64,000 nt of DNA, from contig NC_061471.1 in NCBI RefSeq assembly GCF_022581195.2, positions 6,510,001 to 6,574,000 on the forward strand, read 5' to 3'. The notes beneath the pieces were generated by a model. The model did not search any database. It saw only the letters and a program-made list of their open reading frames with translations, and had not been told where the DNA came from. The DNA is from Helicoverpa zea (lineage: Eukaryota > Arthropoda > Insecta > Lepidoptera > Noctuidae). The position numbers were made by a program, and so were the translations under genes. Below, piece by piece: positions 10,251 to 21,973 of the stretch (within the stretch, counting starts at the first letter, position 1; each line of letters starts with the position of its first letter).

Positions 10251-12570
10251 CTATTTATCCAATGGTTTGTTCCAGTTCCAACTTATGTGACTGCCTCGAT
10301 AACGGCAGCAGGAGTTCTGGGTAGCGCTTACTGCGCGTACCGCCTCTACCAGAACTATCAAGACAAACCAATAAAACTACCAGAAACATGGACGAAAGTC
10401 GGAGTTCTGAAGACCCTGAACGCTTACCCGGTGAAGTCTTGTGCACCAGTTTTATTGAACCAAGCTGAATGTACGCCTATGGGGCTAAGAGATGGCTGGC
10501 TCCGTGACAGGTTTGTAAGCAATTATTCGCCTGGATTATGACGTATCTAATGATCGAATACTTGCAAGGTTGATACGAAACACTGCGCTTTTTTTGCAGA
10601 GTACTGATGATGGTCGATGATCAAAACAACTTCATAACAGCCAGGGCTTTCCCTGAAATGTTGGCCATCCAGCCTTCCGTCAAGAGTTCAGTGCTCACAC
10701 TAAAACATCCCAACATGGAGGATGTTAGCATCAATTTAGCCGAGGCAGGTGACTCAAGTCGAAAACAAAAGATATTTTTATAACGATATCATTTGTTTTC
10801 GCCATAATGTTGATGCACTTATTATCAAGAGAACATTAATTGGGTACATACTGCAATTATTATCTATCAAAGAGAGATAACAGTATTTAAGCCTGGATTA
10901 ATTGCATGACCGAACGGTGATGGGAGTACCGTCAGCGCAGAAAAAATAACCCGTTTACAAAATATATTCGTAATATTTACGTAAAAGAATACGCAATTAA
11001 AGACGCAGAATATATCATTTTCATTCCGTTATTGTAGACAAAATTTTAAGAACGATTCAGATTTTTTAAGGTCCACTGGATTTCTAACATTTATGTACGA
11101 ACTAAACTAAATGTACCTACTTAGGTATTTTGGTATTTTCTTTCAGGTCGTGGCTACTCAAGAACCTAAAACGTCAAAAGTATGGGGCGATCCCGTACCA
11201 GTCTACGACTGCGGATGGGAACCAAGTGAATGGATATCCAGGTAAACTATTGGAATGCTTATTCCTTATGGTATCGTTAGTTATATGACCATAACATGGC
11301 TTATATAACATCAATTGCGATCACGCGTTATCGATGCCTATATACCTATAAAAATTACATAGACGACGAATAGTTGAAATCTAAAGGGGTTTTCTACTAG
11401 CAGCGCTGCAAATGTTCGGACGGGAATATTACTAGTATATAATGGCTCTGAATAACACTATTTGATAATATTATTTCTAAAGAAAGCTTACCATTGTAAC
11501 TTTAAAACATTTTACAGGTTGATCGATCGCACCACACAGAAGTACAGACTAGTATATTATGCGTCAAAAAAGTGTCGTAATATCAGAGCCGGAGCTTCCT
11601 TTAAGGTTTATAAATTCACAAGTAAAGATACGGTAAGTAAGGTTTTCGAGGAACATAAATTAATAAACAATATGATATAAGTACTAGCTAGTGTCTGTAG
11701 GGTAGTATTAATACATAGCTCATTTTTTCCGTTAGATAAAAAATAAAATGTTTGTAGAAGTTAATATAGATATTGAAAATTTTCAGGGAGCGTTACCTGA
11801 TGAAACGTCTTACAACCTAATCAACGAGGCATCGGTGGACGACTTGAACACGCGCCTGACAGGCTCTCATGTCACACCATGCAACTTCAGACCTAACTTC
11901 GTACTCGCCGGAGCGAAGCCTTACGACGAAGACAATTGGAAGTTCGTCAAAATTGGCGAAAATGTCTTCGAAGTCATTAAGCCTTGCATGAGGTAAAATT
12001 TTGAAGATTGTAATAGAAGTGTTTTTGTTTTCCTATTGATTAAGGGTCAATTCCCACTGAAAGAGCAGCGGCCGGCAGCGGCCGTAAGAGCACGGAAAAT
12101 GTAAGAGCGCGGCGCGGTGCGGCGCCGCGCGGCCCGCCGCGCTCGCGCTCAATCCCTTGCAATTACGGCCGCTGCCGGCCGCTGCTCTTTCAGTGGGAAT
12201 TGACCCTAATTCTCGACTTGATTTGTTGCAGATGCGTTTTGACAACCATCGATCCTGAGACTGGAGTTCGCGACGCCAATACAGAACCTTTGACGACTTT
12301 GAGAAAGTAAATATTACAACCGTATATTTCAGTGGTGATGGAGTGCGAAGTCCAAAAAGCAGACGTGAAATTAATAAACAATACTTTTTTTCCAGGTATC
12401 GTTTAGCTGAGACTGCTAGGGAACGCAAAGCAGTCGGAAACTCACCTCGAATGGGAATACAGATGTCCCTGCGAAGCGGATCAGGCTTAGTCTCTCTCAA
12501 CGATCCCATTTACGTTGTATATAGATTTGATTTTAGTCGCGGTTTTATTTTGTGTCCGTCATTCGTATAA
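10251..12570 (+). CDS. mARC-type MOSC-domain protein, downstream paralogue
   Basis: Second mARC enzyme; role as for its neighbour. Exons: 10251-10510, 10600-10744, 11147-11241, 11518-11632, 11787-11992, 12232-12306, 12396-12570. Exon lengths 145, 95, 206 and 75 are identical to the upstream copy, so this is a tandem duplication that kept its structure. The hydrophobic anchor (TAAGVLGSAYCAYRLY), PYDEDNWKF and the Mo-cysteine context CMRCVLTTIDPETG are intact. Three oddities: exon 10600-10744 is followed by GC instead of GT, while the paralogue has GT at that point; the C-terminus is longer (VVYRFDFSRGFILCPSFV instead of AA); and no in-frame ATG is present at the start of the first exon, so the 5' end is incomplete here. 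The last-but-one intron is largely a hairpin MITE. Confidence 0.87.
12043..12207. mobile_element. GC-rich hairpin MITE in a mARC intron
   Basis: A 165-bp element whose first 45 bp (AGGGTCAATTCCCACTGAAA onward) recur exactly as reverse complement at its end, with a short GC-rich loop. It fills most of the 239-bp intron 11993-12231 and stops 24 bases before the acceptor. No target duplication longer than TA/TTA-like bases can be assigned. Confidence 0.85.
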
Positions 12571-12609
12571 AATCTCAACTTTTTAAGATTAACAAAAAAA
12601 AACTAAAAA

Positions 12610-12615
12610 AATAAA
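12610..12615 (+). terminator. Poly(A) signal of the downstream mARC gene
   Basis: AATAAA 40 bases after the stop at 12568-12570 and 34 bases before the stop of the convergent POLA2 gene. Confidence 0.55.
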
Positions 12616-12648
12616 GTGGAGGAATTTTTAATACTGGCATATAGCTAA

Positions 12649-15600
12649 TTAAATTCGTACAATCTGTGCCGAGATTTTTTTGTCTTCGTTGTCACTGGCT
12701 ATCAGTAGACGAGCGAATGTTCCCCCGCCTGTTCCCTTTGATAAATGTTCCGGATTCACCACAACGCAGCCATTTACATCCTGGAAAATTATATTATACA
12801 TTAAATTAATTTTCTTTGAAACTTCTTCCAATACAAAACATTCGACAAATAATACAAACCTTGACAAAGTATCTGAAGTTAGAGGGCAGAACTAAAATGT
12901 GTGGTGTGCATGACATCTGCGCGTGCGCAGTCCATAGAGCAGCGTCTACTGCCATGCCCTGTGCCGGCGGCCATAGCGGGTAGTAACTCTGCTGCATCAG
13001 AATATGGCTTGCTAGCCGTGATAATTTGTCGCCACTCATGCCACTGTATTCGATACGAAAAACATGTTAGAAAAACTTACAAATAGTAAAATATGATTAA
13101 GAAAAATAAAAAAGAATATTTACGATGAAATCTCTTCTTGACTGATGTGCATGAGGATGTCTGTGCTAGTAACCCCAATGACTATGCCATTGATATTGAA
13201 TGTGCACGGATCAGGCACGAAGTGTATATTTGTATGTTTCCGCCGACTGGGGTATGCTGGCGTCGGGTAGATGTTCACGTGGAATGCGTCTTTATTACTT
13301 GCAACTATGTATATCTTTGTGTATGGGCTAGAAAGAAAATAAACATTGAAATACTATACCAACGTTATTACCTCAACTTTTGCAGAAGATATAATGCTTC
13401 TTATGGCTTACCTAGTGTTACTTAGTTCACCTAAATTATCAATTAATTTGTCAAAAAATGATTTAAAAGTTTCGGCCATAGTATTGTCTTTGACTTTGGT
13501 ATGTTCACTGTCCAGAAATGGTCCCGTCATTATAACTAGATGAGGTCTGTGTGCAGTTATGTATGTTACTAAGTCTTTTAAAGGCTCATAGGCCATGTTG
13601 TCTGATGTGGTGTAGGGTCCTGCTGCTATCACTAAGGACAATTTACCTGGAACACATTTTGAAATGAAATGTTTCAGAACATAAGTGGTCTAACATTATA
13701 TCTCATGTATAAAGTTTCTGTCCCATTGTCTTTATTTCCCTCGAGGGATCAATGGAAATAATACAAGATAATTTCTCTTTTCATACCTTTTAAAGTATTC
13801 ATTATATCGGCTTTATGATCCGCTATTGGAGGCGATGCGTCGCAAAACACCTCGTGAGCCACAAATGTGTCACCCCGGGTGTTCACACCTCGCATCACGA
13901 CGGTCTGCCCAGGAAATAAAGAATACTGCTTCACACTGTCACAAAAATAATAATTTATAGTTTTTGTTGCCGAATGAAAACGCAAATAACATGTATATTT
14001 TGACCCAAGAAAATTACAGTATAGAAGACTTTTTGCATGAGGCTAACATATACTGTTGAGTATATTTTTGCTAGTGATAGTAGATATACAGACCCGTCCA
14101 GATCCACAGGCACTGCTTGACTGAGCGATTGGTCCCAAGTACCCTGTAGGACGACACTCTTGGGGTTCAGCCTTGCGTCGGCGTCACACTCGATACGACC
14201 GGCCACCGATACTTCTGCCTGTAATTTAGTTTAAGTAAAAAAGTATTTCTATTTCAAATCCATATGATACTTTAAAATATGTTTATGGGAATATTACAGC
14301 TCTATCTACCTGTGTTTTACACTTAACTGATGTAACCTCAGTGATTCCACATTTCTTCATGATACATTGAGATAAGTAACGAATGTTGTTATCGAACGTA
14401 CTAGCTTTCTCATGAAGCAGTTCAAAGCCAAACCTGTAATGGAGTATTACATTTTAAACTATAATGGCAATTGATATCTTGAAAATATTTATGTAAAAAT
14501 GACTATTTATTGGTAAGATGGTGTCAGTTGGTGAAAGTTACTGAAGCTGAACTAAAACAGGATACATAAAAAAGTGGGTATGGTCGTAGGGAGAATACTT
14601 CACGGAATAATGAATAATTAAGAAATGCTCCAGTCCATAATCTTCAGACCCCCAACATTAGATCAGTTTGATAGTACCATATTCTGTTATTGAACTACAT
14701 ACAGCTGCCAATTTTCATGATGCTACAAGGCTGAATTACTCACAAGAATTTGGTCACTTGGGACTTGGCACTTATCAAGGATTATTCCAAAACATGCAAA
14801 GGAACTATTATGTTGAGCAAATATGGATTGGATATGAGAACTATGGACACATGATGCCTGACTCTAAGGCTGCCTGTCCACCGGAGCGGAGCTAGGCTGC
14901 GGAGTGGAGAAACTGAGAATTATATAAATTTCATTAAGTTTCATTGCCTTAGCCTTACGTAGAAGTAGGCTTCGGCGATTATTGAACTTTGGCAGAGAAT
15001 AATTTCCTTCCTATCAATCAAAGCCCAGAATTGTATCTCCAAATTTTTTTTTTTATATTTCTCTGTGTTACTGCACTGTGTGCCGTATACTTACATTGCC
15101 TTAGTGTATGTTTCACCTTCATCATTAGCTACTTGTGTAATTTTCAAATTTAAAATATCATCAGGACCACAAGGCTCAGCAATACTTTGTAATAACTTTT
15201 CATCACCATAGGAGTGCACTACAGCACCTACATTTGTTCTAGACGCATATTTTGCAGAACCACTGAAATAAAAACTTGTGTTCATTTTGCACATTCACTA
15301 ATGCACAAATATATTACCTTGGTTGCACAAAAATATGTGCGGCCCTATAATTTGAGAAAAAAAATGTTTAAAAGCTCTTAATTATTAATTTAACAACTTA
15401 TCTACTGGCAGCTTCTTATAACCAAGTTGTTTCATGTTCCCTTATGATGCGAGTAAGATCTTGTAACATAAAAATATAGGCAAAATCAAGTGTTCATCAC
15501 TAGATGAAGCCAACACTTTTCCAAATCCTAATTACCAAACTAAAGTCCACACACATTTCTGTAACCAAGATAAGCAAAAAATATATAGCTACATATCGAC

Positions 15601-17456
15601 ACCTCCTACGTATATTATCGTAACCAACAAAATGACGATTTTGCTTTTTTTACATAAAACAACTTATTTTTATTTCCATTTATTTATTTTTAAACATATA
15701 TTTTACATTTTTAAATATTAAATATAAATGTAAAATATGTGTTTAAAAATAAATAAATGGAAATAAAAATAAGTCGTTTATATATATATTTATATATATT
15801 TTTGAACTTACACTGTTGGTGAATAAGTGGCAGGACATAAGTCATTTGTCTGATTAGGTGCAGATTCAATTTCAACTTTAACTCTCTGAAAATTATTAAA
15901 TAAAGATATAACAATAGTAAATAATGAATGTTATCATAACCACATTATTATCAAATCGCCTGGTTCAAATAAATTGACATGTTGGTATGTTGTCAAAGAT
16001 ACTAAAGAATTGAGGACCTCCTCCTTTTTCGGAAGTAGGTTAATGTTGAAGCAGATTAAGTTGATGGCTGCAGACGAGTATGGATCTAGTCATGATTTGT
16101 TGTGAACATGAACCAGAGGCAAACTCGCCCACAAATAACATCAAGTTATTTCAGCACATGCAAGTTTACAGAAACTTTATATACCTGTACAGATAACAAT
16201 TGGACAGTACAGGCAAACAAAAAGCAAAATTGAGTAAAAACAATTGTAAATTGTGCAGGACAGATTTTTTAAGTTATTATTGGATATAAAACTACCTTAA
16301 ACGAAAAATCTATGACATTAGAAAACAAATTACTAATTTACCAGTGTTCAAGTCTCAATTTGCCATACTTATTTTTATTAAAATCGATATAGAAGTTAGT
16401 TCACTCTTCCCGCTGTTAACATTCTCTGCCGAAGTTACCATGCAAGCACTCAATGAGTGTAGATCTAGTCACAGGTATATTGTACTGTGATACTAGACAT
16501 ATACCCATTAGGTGCAAGCAGGTGATACCAGCTTTTCTTCATTGTAGAAATTAACATCTACCTAATGTTTTAGTATAAAAAAAAACTTCTGTGATTTGAT
16601 TACAAACATTTAAAAAAGTTTTCCAAGTACATTTCTACCGCAGACGCCTACTCAATGTAACAGAACAAACTTTATGATTACTGTGTTAGGGTTAAGTTAT
16701 AAATTTTGATCAAGTGCTAACAACTCAAAACGAAAGGTCAGCATTCAGCAAGACATAATTATTACCTTTGGTGTTGTGGCCATATAATTTGATAGAACTT
16801 CATTGTCTGATCTGTATCACTGCTAAGGATCAAAATTGTTGATGAAACACAACTCATTATAATCAACGTAACATTAAAAAACAAACAATCGGCAATAAGC
16901 CGTTACTTACACGGGCGGCAAGTAATATGACAAGTTACAACGGTAAGTTACAAATACTTTGGTAAATAATGAACACGTGGAGCATGCGCTTTAAAAGGAT
17001 ACTGAACTGAAGCGGGCGCCCCGTAAACCGTCAAACTTGTGCCGGTACCCACTTGTCCGTTTTCTTTAGCGGTAGCGTTGAAGCGATTCGCCGACCGCTT
17101 GGAAAATTCCTTTCTCACAAATATATCCAAGTTATCCAAATTCGGCGCTGCTCCGTTTAGATGGTTTAAACTGAAGGCCATCCATTGTTCTATGAAAGAT
17201 TCAGCGTCGATGTTCAATTCTTCGCATAAACTTACGCCTTAGAAAAAGAAGTGAATAATGAAACAACCTTGAACATTCATTTTGAAGCGGCATAGAGTTT
17301 GTCCCAAAACTTTTGATAAAGTTGATGAACAGATTTATACATAACTAATTTACTTATCGCGTAATGATTTAGGTACTTACATTTACTTATAACTTCTTTA
17401 TGTACATCTAAACCGAAAAATTGAAATTGCTCAGTCACCAATTCTTCGGAAGCCAT
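12649..17456 (-). CDS. POLA2: DNA polymerase alpha subunit B
   Basis: Accessory B subunit of the DNA polymerase alpha-primase complex, which lays down primers at nuclear replication forks. Twelve exons on the minus strand join in frame: 17456-17381, 17237-16958, 16811-16766, 15885-15812, 15262-15095, 14433-14310, 14218-14094, 13935-13787, 13646-13412, 13327-13124, 13043-12860, 12780-12649. The product is about 598 residues, the normal length. Recognisable blocks in order: N-terminal helical domain (SEELVTEQFQFFGLDVH); linker with TTPKR; OB-fold region (VKQYSLFPGQTVVMRGVN); inactivated calcineurin-like phosphoesterase fold (AAGPYTTSDN, VIMTGPFLDSEH, GVTSTDIL); and conserved C-terminus (GGGTFARLL, QIVRI end). 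Start chosen at the only ATG in the first exon's frame that begins the MASEEL block. Convergent with mARC at its 3' end. Confidence 0.95.
15657..15782. mobile_element. AT-rich palindromic element in POLA2 intron
   Basis: About 60 bp ending near 15719 is repeated as near-perfect reverse complement up to 15782, forming a single hairpin of about 126 bp with TATTTATTTTTA-type content. Probably a MITE or foldback remnant. No coding content. Confidence 0.7.
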
Positions 17457-18191
17457 TTTCTGTAAATTGAATTGAAAGAGCGAATGAAAGGAAAGGAAGC
17501 AAAAGAGCGCCAACGCCAATCAAAAAGTTTGCGTGTTTCTTTAAAAGTTTTGACCACAGATTAAATCGTAGAGTTTTTCTTTTATGCTATGGCAATACCA
17601 ATGTGAAAAAATTAGTTAAAAAACGAAGTTTTCAACAAACATTGTTCTTTCTTGTAAAAAAATAATTTTGCAACAAAAAGATTTAAAAAATTAATTCAGC
17701 TTATTGCCTTTTTAACTTGGTACCCGCGCATATACAGTGTAAGTGCATATTTCGTTCGATTATTCATAGTGATAATTTCTAATTTAATTTATCGAATAAA
17801 AAAATATCTAAAACATTGCATCGTTTGGGCATTTGTTTTTCCCTGCCCCCACTTCTATTTTAGTGTGCCGTGGTTATACCAAAACTTTATCATTACTTAT
17901 TAATAATAAATATGTGCTCAGATTTTTTTGATCTGAGAGTATGTGTATGAAAAGGTCATGCCCACAACCCTAATTTACTTAGGACGTCTTCTTTCCTCTT
18001 TTTCAGTACCCCATATGTTAAACCCTTATGCACTCTCCCTCTAAATTCTATTGTGTACTGTCCACAAGTACTGCCCTCTCATCAGTTCTCCCCCACTTAC
18101 TTGCTTATGCACTATTCTTATGCTGCCCTCTATAATGCTCTTATGAACATAATATTTTTTGCCATAATGGATGGATGTGCCGAGGACCTCT
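17457..18191. other. Intergenic, POLA2 upstream region
   Basis: AT-rich, contains the presumed promoter of POLA2 near 17457-17560. No gene or clear repeat recognised. Confidence 0.4.
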
Positions 18192-18192
18192 T

Positions 18193-18618
18193 TAGGTGAT
18201 CTTCACACTGCCCCGCATCACGCTGCATCTTGCGTGTCGACGCACCTACGCGCGTTCCTGCGGGAGTGCAGATCTGCATCATCGTGCGGGTTTTTCACGC
18301 ACTCACGCGCGTAGGTGCGTTTTGTAAATTCACGCACAGCGAGTTCCATTTTCAAATATACACGTCACGCCCATTCAAAATCACGCGCGGCATTGCGGGA
18401 TTCAGTGTGCCATACCTTGCGTCTCGCCCCGCACCTACGCGCGGGGGTGCGTGTTTCTCCGCATGTATGTGCGTGATCCGCATGAACGCGCGTGGATGCA
18501 TTTTCAGTGTGTTGGACTATGCGTGTTTTCCATACAAAAGGAGATATTTCCATACAACGGAAAAAAAACGCATCCACGCACTACGCTGCATCATGCGGGC
18601 AGTGTGATAATCGCCTTA
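18193..18618. mobile_element. GC-rich terminal-inverted-repeat element
   Basis: The left end TAGGTGATCTTCACACTGCC and the right end read in reverse, TAAGGCGATTATCACACTGC, are diverged inverted repeats that continue for about 40 bp. The interior is unusually GC-rich for the region, with many copies of the words ACGCGCG, GTAGGTGCG and TGCATCATGCGGG. The open frames here come from GC-richness; no transposase motif is seen. Confidence 0.7.
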
Positions 18619-19621
18619 GCCAACTGCCAAAAAAGGAGGTTGTAAATTCAGATCTTCGAATATTTTTTATTGACTAGATCTGCCCCTAGTAGAATGTTGG
18701 TAGTTGTGTGGACTCGAAATTCAATAGCTACAAGAATTGAATTTCAAATTGGTTCAGCAATTTAGGAGCATTTACTGTGATACAAAAGATGTTTTCTCTT
18801 TATTATTTTAGTATATATAAGTAAATATGAGCCCTTTAGAATCTTGGAGTCATCTTTAATCATAATATTATTTTTCTCATTAACTGATCTCAATAGTTTA
18901 GATTTTTGTCCCAGCGGAGGGAAGGCCTGGTGTTCTGTAATATAGGATAAACCTACTACAGACACCGGTCTCTATGTTTAATGGAACTTGAACTACCAAA
19001 TACATGTGTTATGATAATGAGAAATAAATAATGATTGATAATCACTGTTAGACACTACTGGCCTTACTACAAAAACTTAAACCCCTGTTTTACGCTTGTC
19101 TAAAAAAGATTTGGCTGCAAAATGAACCATATGTCAACGACATCATTTGTCATTTTTTTAGACAAGGCATAAACTGATGTTTAAAAGTTTTTGTGGTAAG
19201 ACGGTACTTTTCTAAACAAATGTATTCAGAGTAGTTAAAAAACCCTTATTCAGCTTTTTCTTTTGAAGACTTAAATAAAAATGAAAGACCAAAATCCTTT
19301 TTTTTGAGTAGAATATGTTTATTTACAGATTTGTGTTGCATGTAACTTAAATTAATAAAAAGCTCAAACATTTATCTACCTATGTCTTTTAAACATGGTT
19401 GCTGACAAAAATATGACTAATCATGAAGTATTTTAAATATTTTAACAATGAATAGAGGTAAAATTACTATTCTTCATTAATACATAATGTTATGTTTCGG
19501 TTACAGACATTTATAATTTGATATTTTTGCTAACATAAATAATGATTGTAGACATATCTTAACATTTTATGAGACATTGTGTCAACTATTTTACTTCAAC
19601 ATAGCATATCCGAGCGTAATA
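18619..19621. other. Intergenic, downstream of TRAPPC6B
   Basis: Contains a small TIR element at 19063-19200 and a short GAAGTCGG-family remnant (AAAAAAGGAGGTTGTAAATT) at about 18628. Otherwise AT-rich without a gene. Confidence 0.4.
19063..19200. mobile_element. Short TIR element (MITE)
   Basis: Left end CTTACTACAAAAACTTAAAC and right end in reverse CTTACCACAAAAACTTTTAA match over about 45 bp, meeting at TGTCTAAAAAA on both sides. Length 138 bp. Confidence 0.65.
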
Positions 19622-20296
19622 TCATGTCCTCTGCACATGTATATGAAATTTACATGATGGCATGGACTGCACTTCGGCAGTGACCACACTGTTGATGCAT
19701 AAGTTAGCTAGTCCTCCTCGGATTAATCCACATGTGTACGCTACATACTGAAACAAGTACAAACACTAATTTCTAATCCATCAATTGCATTATAAAACAA
19801 AAATTAAGTAGTAACATAAAATCGCATAAAACATTTAATTGTACTTTGAAAGCACTACTTACTCTTGGAGCATATTCCAGATACTGATGACCATTAGAGA
19901 AGTTTGTAAGGAATCTGAATGCATTATCTTGTAACACATAAACGCCTTGATGGTTTGTTCGCAAATTGTCTATTTGTTTTTTATATATACATGTCCAAAA
20001 GTCTGTACATATAAACTTCATGGTATCTAGTTCATCTTTGAACCTAGGCCATTCTCTAGTTAATCTTTCCATTATTTTATATCCTGCTGCAAATCCGATA
20101 TATTCTACTACTGATAGATCCACCTCCTAAAACCAAAGTTAATGTTTTAAATACTCTCAATTCATATTATGGAAAATGTTGTGGAAGTATGCAGGGAAAA
20201 AGGTACCTTTTTATCATTGTTAGCATCCTTCGATTGTTCAAGAGCATAGTTTATTATTTCGGAGTGTAGTAGTTCAAATACAATATCGTCAGCCAT
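19622..20296 (-). CDS. TRAPPC6B: TRAPP complex subunit 6B
   Basis: Core subunit of the TRAPP tethering complex (yeast Trs33 family), which works as an exchange factor for Rab1/Ypt1 in ER-Golgi traffic. Three exons: 20296-20207, 20126-19863, 19747-19622, in frame, 159 residues, matching the family's usual 158. The most conserved blocks are all present: RFKDELDTMKFICTDFWT, KKQIDNLRTNHQGVYVLQDN and YTCGLIRGGLANLCINSVVT. The N-terminus begins MADDIVFELLHSEI. The start is the only ATG before the first block. The middle exon alone carries most of the Bet3-like fold. No sign of damage. Confidence 0.96.
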
Positions 20297-20654
20297 TGGT
20301 CTTCACTAAAGTCCTCCCATAAATAAAAAAGAACTACAATAATTTTAAAATAAAACAAAACACCTTTGAGTATTAAATTAAAAGATTTACTATTATCTTT
20401 TTAATTAGGTTTTTAGATCAACAAATGTATCAATTAATTATGTTTTTAATTTTAGTGCTTAATAAACGAAGGAAAATGGTAATTGGTCAACAAATGTCGG
20501 GATTGAAGTTGACAAGACATTTCTAGCTAGTCAATGTCAGCCAGTAGGCCCACAGTATAAAAATGTGTTAGTCCTAAATCTACTGTTGGTTTGTTATTCT
20601 ATAAATACTTATATCCTAAAGTTATTAATATTGGTTGCGGTATTTTAACTTATG

Positions 20655-20693
20655 CCGCATCTTTTTACAGAGTAAAGCTGTAAAAAGATGCGG
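20655..20693. repeat. Perfect 16-bp inverted repeat
   Basis: CCGCATCTTTTTACAG is followed after 7 bases by its exact reverse complement. It could be the core of a decayed MITE. Confidence 0.6.
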
Positions 20694-21139
20694 ATAACAG
20701 CCGCGACTAATAAGGGTACTTAGTCTTATTCCGCGCCTTCCCATCGCATTACAAAAGGTGACGTTAAGCCGTAAAACCTAGGTTCCCCATGCCCCCCATG
20801 CCTAGGGACACACAAATACCTTCATTTAAGTTCCGTGATTTTTATTGTTTTCGAGTTATTGCCAACTGTGCAATTGTTTGTTTTGAGGATTTCCACGTTA
20901 GTGACATGAAAGCACAACCATTTTTTCTTGATGGATTTTTGCGTACGTTTTGGTTGAAGATAACATGAATCTTACAAAAAAATCCTTCCTTAGTTATTCC
21001 TAAGTAAATGTGCTTTCATCAAAACCAAAATCGCGGACCAGGACCAGGAAACCAGGACCGGGCTTCAATTTCAACTATCTTTCGATAAACAAATCACGAC
21101 AAGTCCACATTCGGGTAATAAACAGGACTCTTATCTTCT

Positions 21140-21325
21140 TGCGAGCCTATTCTCAATTATGTGGGGTCGGCTTTCATTGTGAATGCAGCTGAATATCAGT
21201 GTTTAACAATGAGCGACTGCCTATCCTCTTCAACCCAGTAACCCGGCCAACCCAATACCCCTTTGGTAAGAGTGGTTGTCAGACTCACTAGCTTCTGACT
21301 ACCTGTAACGACTACAAAAGATAAT
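21140..21325 (-). mobile_element. SINE 3' fragment, reverse orientation
   Basis: Reverse complement matches the body of the full SINE at 55399-55785: the words for GGTAGTCAGAAG, CTGGGTTGAAGAGG-like and GGTCGGCTTTC-like segments appear in order. The tRNA-like head is missing. Confidence 0.65.
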
Positions 21326-21973
21326 ACAGCTTAACGTGCCCTCCTCCGAAGCACCGTGACTTTGATGGGTTTGTGTGGTGATGACAGACTCAATGATAAT
21401 GAATCGCAAGCATTCTTAGTCATCTCCATTGCAGTCATATCCTCGCAGCATTTTGTTGTAGAAGCTTATTTTATGTGCATTATTATCAAAATCCAATGTA
21501 CTTAAGGGTTTTATACTAGGAACCAGAATAAGCATTAATGTGATAAGTACTAAAGTTCATTACTTCGAGTCGATCAGCTGGTTCACTTGCCTTGCCTACT
21601 CTTTCGAACATTTAATTTTGTAACTATTAAATATTATCTATGTATGGATCCGATATCAATATAATCAATATTGTTTTCCATGAATCACCATTAAAGTTCT
21701 CAACACCACCGCGCACCGACGTAATCGGTTGCGTATTATTAGGCAACCCTAACTACGTCAGCAACAGCAAGTAGTAGTAAAAAAGTAACAATATAAATAA
21801 ATAAATAAAGATGGCGGATTGCGTCTTCCGTACAGTGCTCCGTGGTACAATGTGCTTTTATGAAGATTTCAAATAGCCTGAGTGGTTCAAACATTGTGAT
21901 TACTGTGCGATTATTCATCTTTTTATATATTTTTTTTACTTTTTACTGAGTAAGTGTATTTTTTTTATCGCAA

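Larger units (their letters stand above)
20297..21973. other. Intergenic between TRAPPC6B and HEXIM (divergent)
   Basis: Both flanking genes point away, so this holds two promoters. It includes a 16-bp perfect stem hairpin (20655-20693) and a reverse SINE fragment (21140-21325). The stretch 21780-21973 is presumably the HEXIM leader. No additional gene is recognised. Confidence 0.45.

Noticed and set aside
12033..12509. 158-codon minus ORF
   Set aside because: Runs through the hairpin MITE and antisense to mARC exons.
14668..14895. 75-codon plus ORF in a POLA2 intron
   Set aside because: No recognisable domain, no signals, short; cannot be supported.
18230..18607. 125-codon plus ORF
   Set aside because: Lies entirely in the GC-rich TIR element and reflects low stop-codon density.
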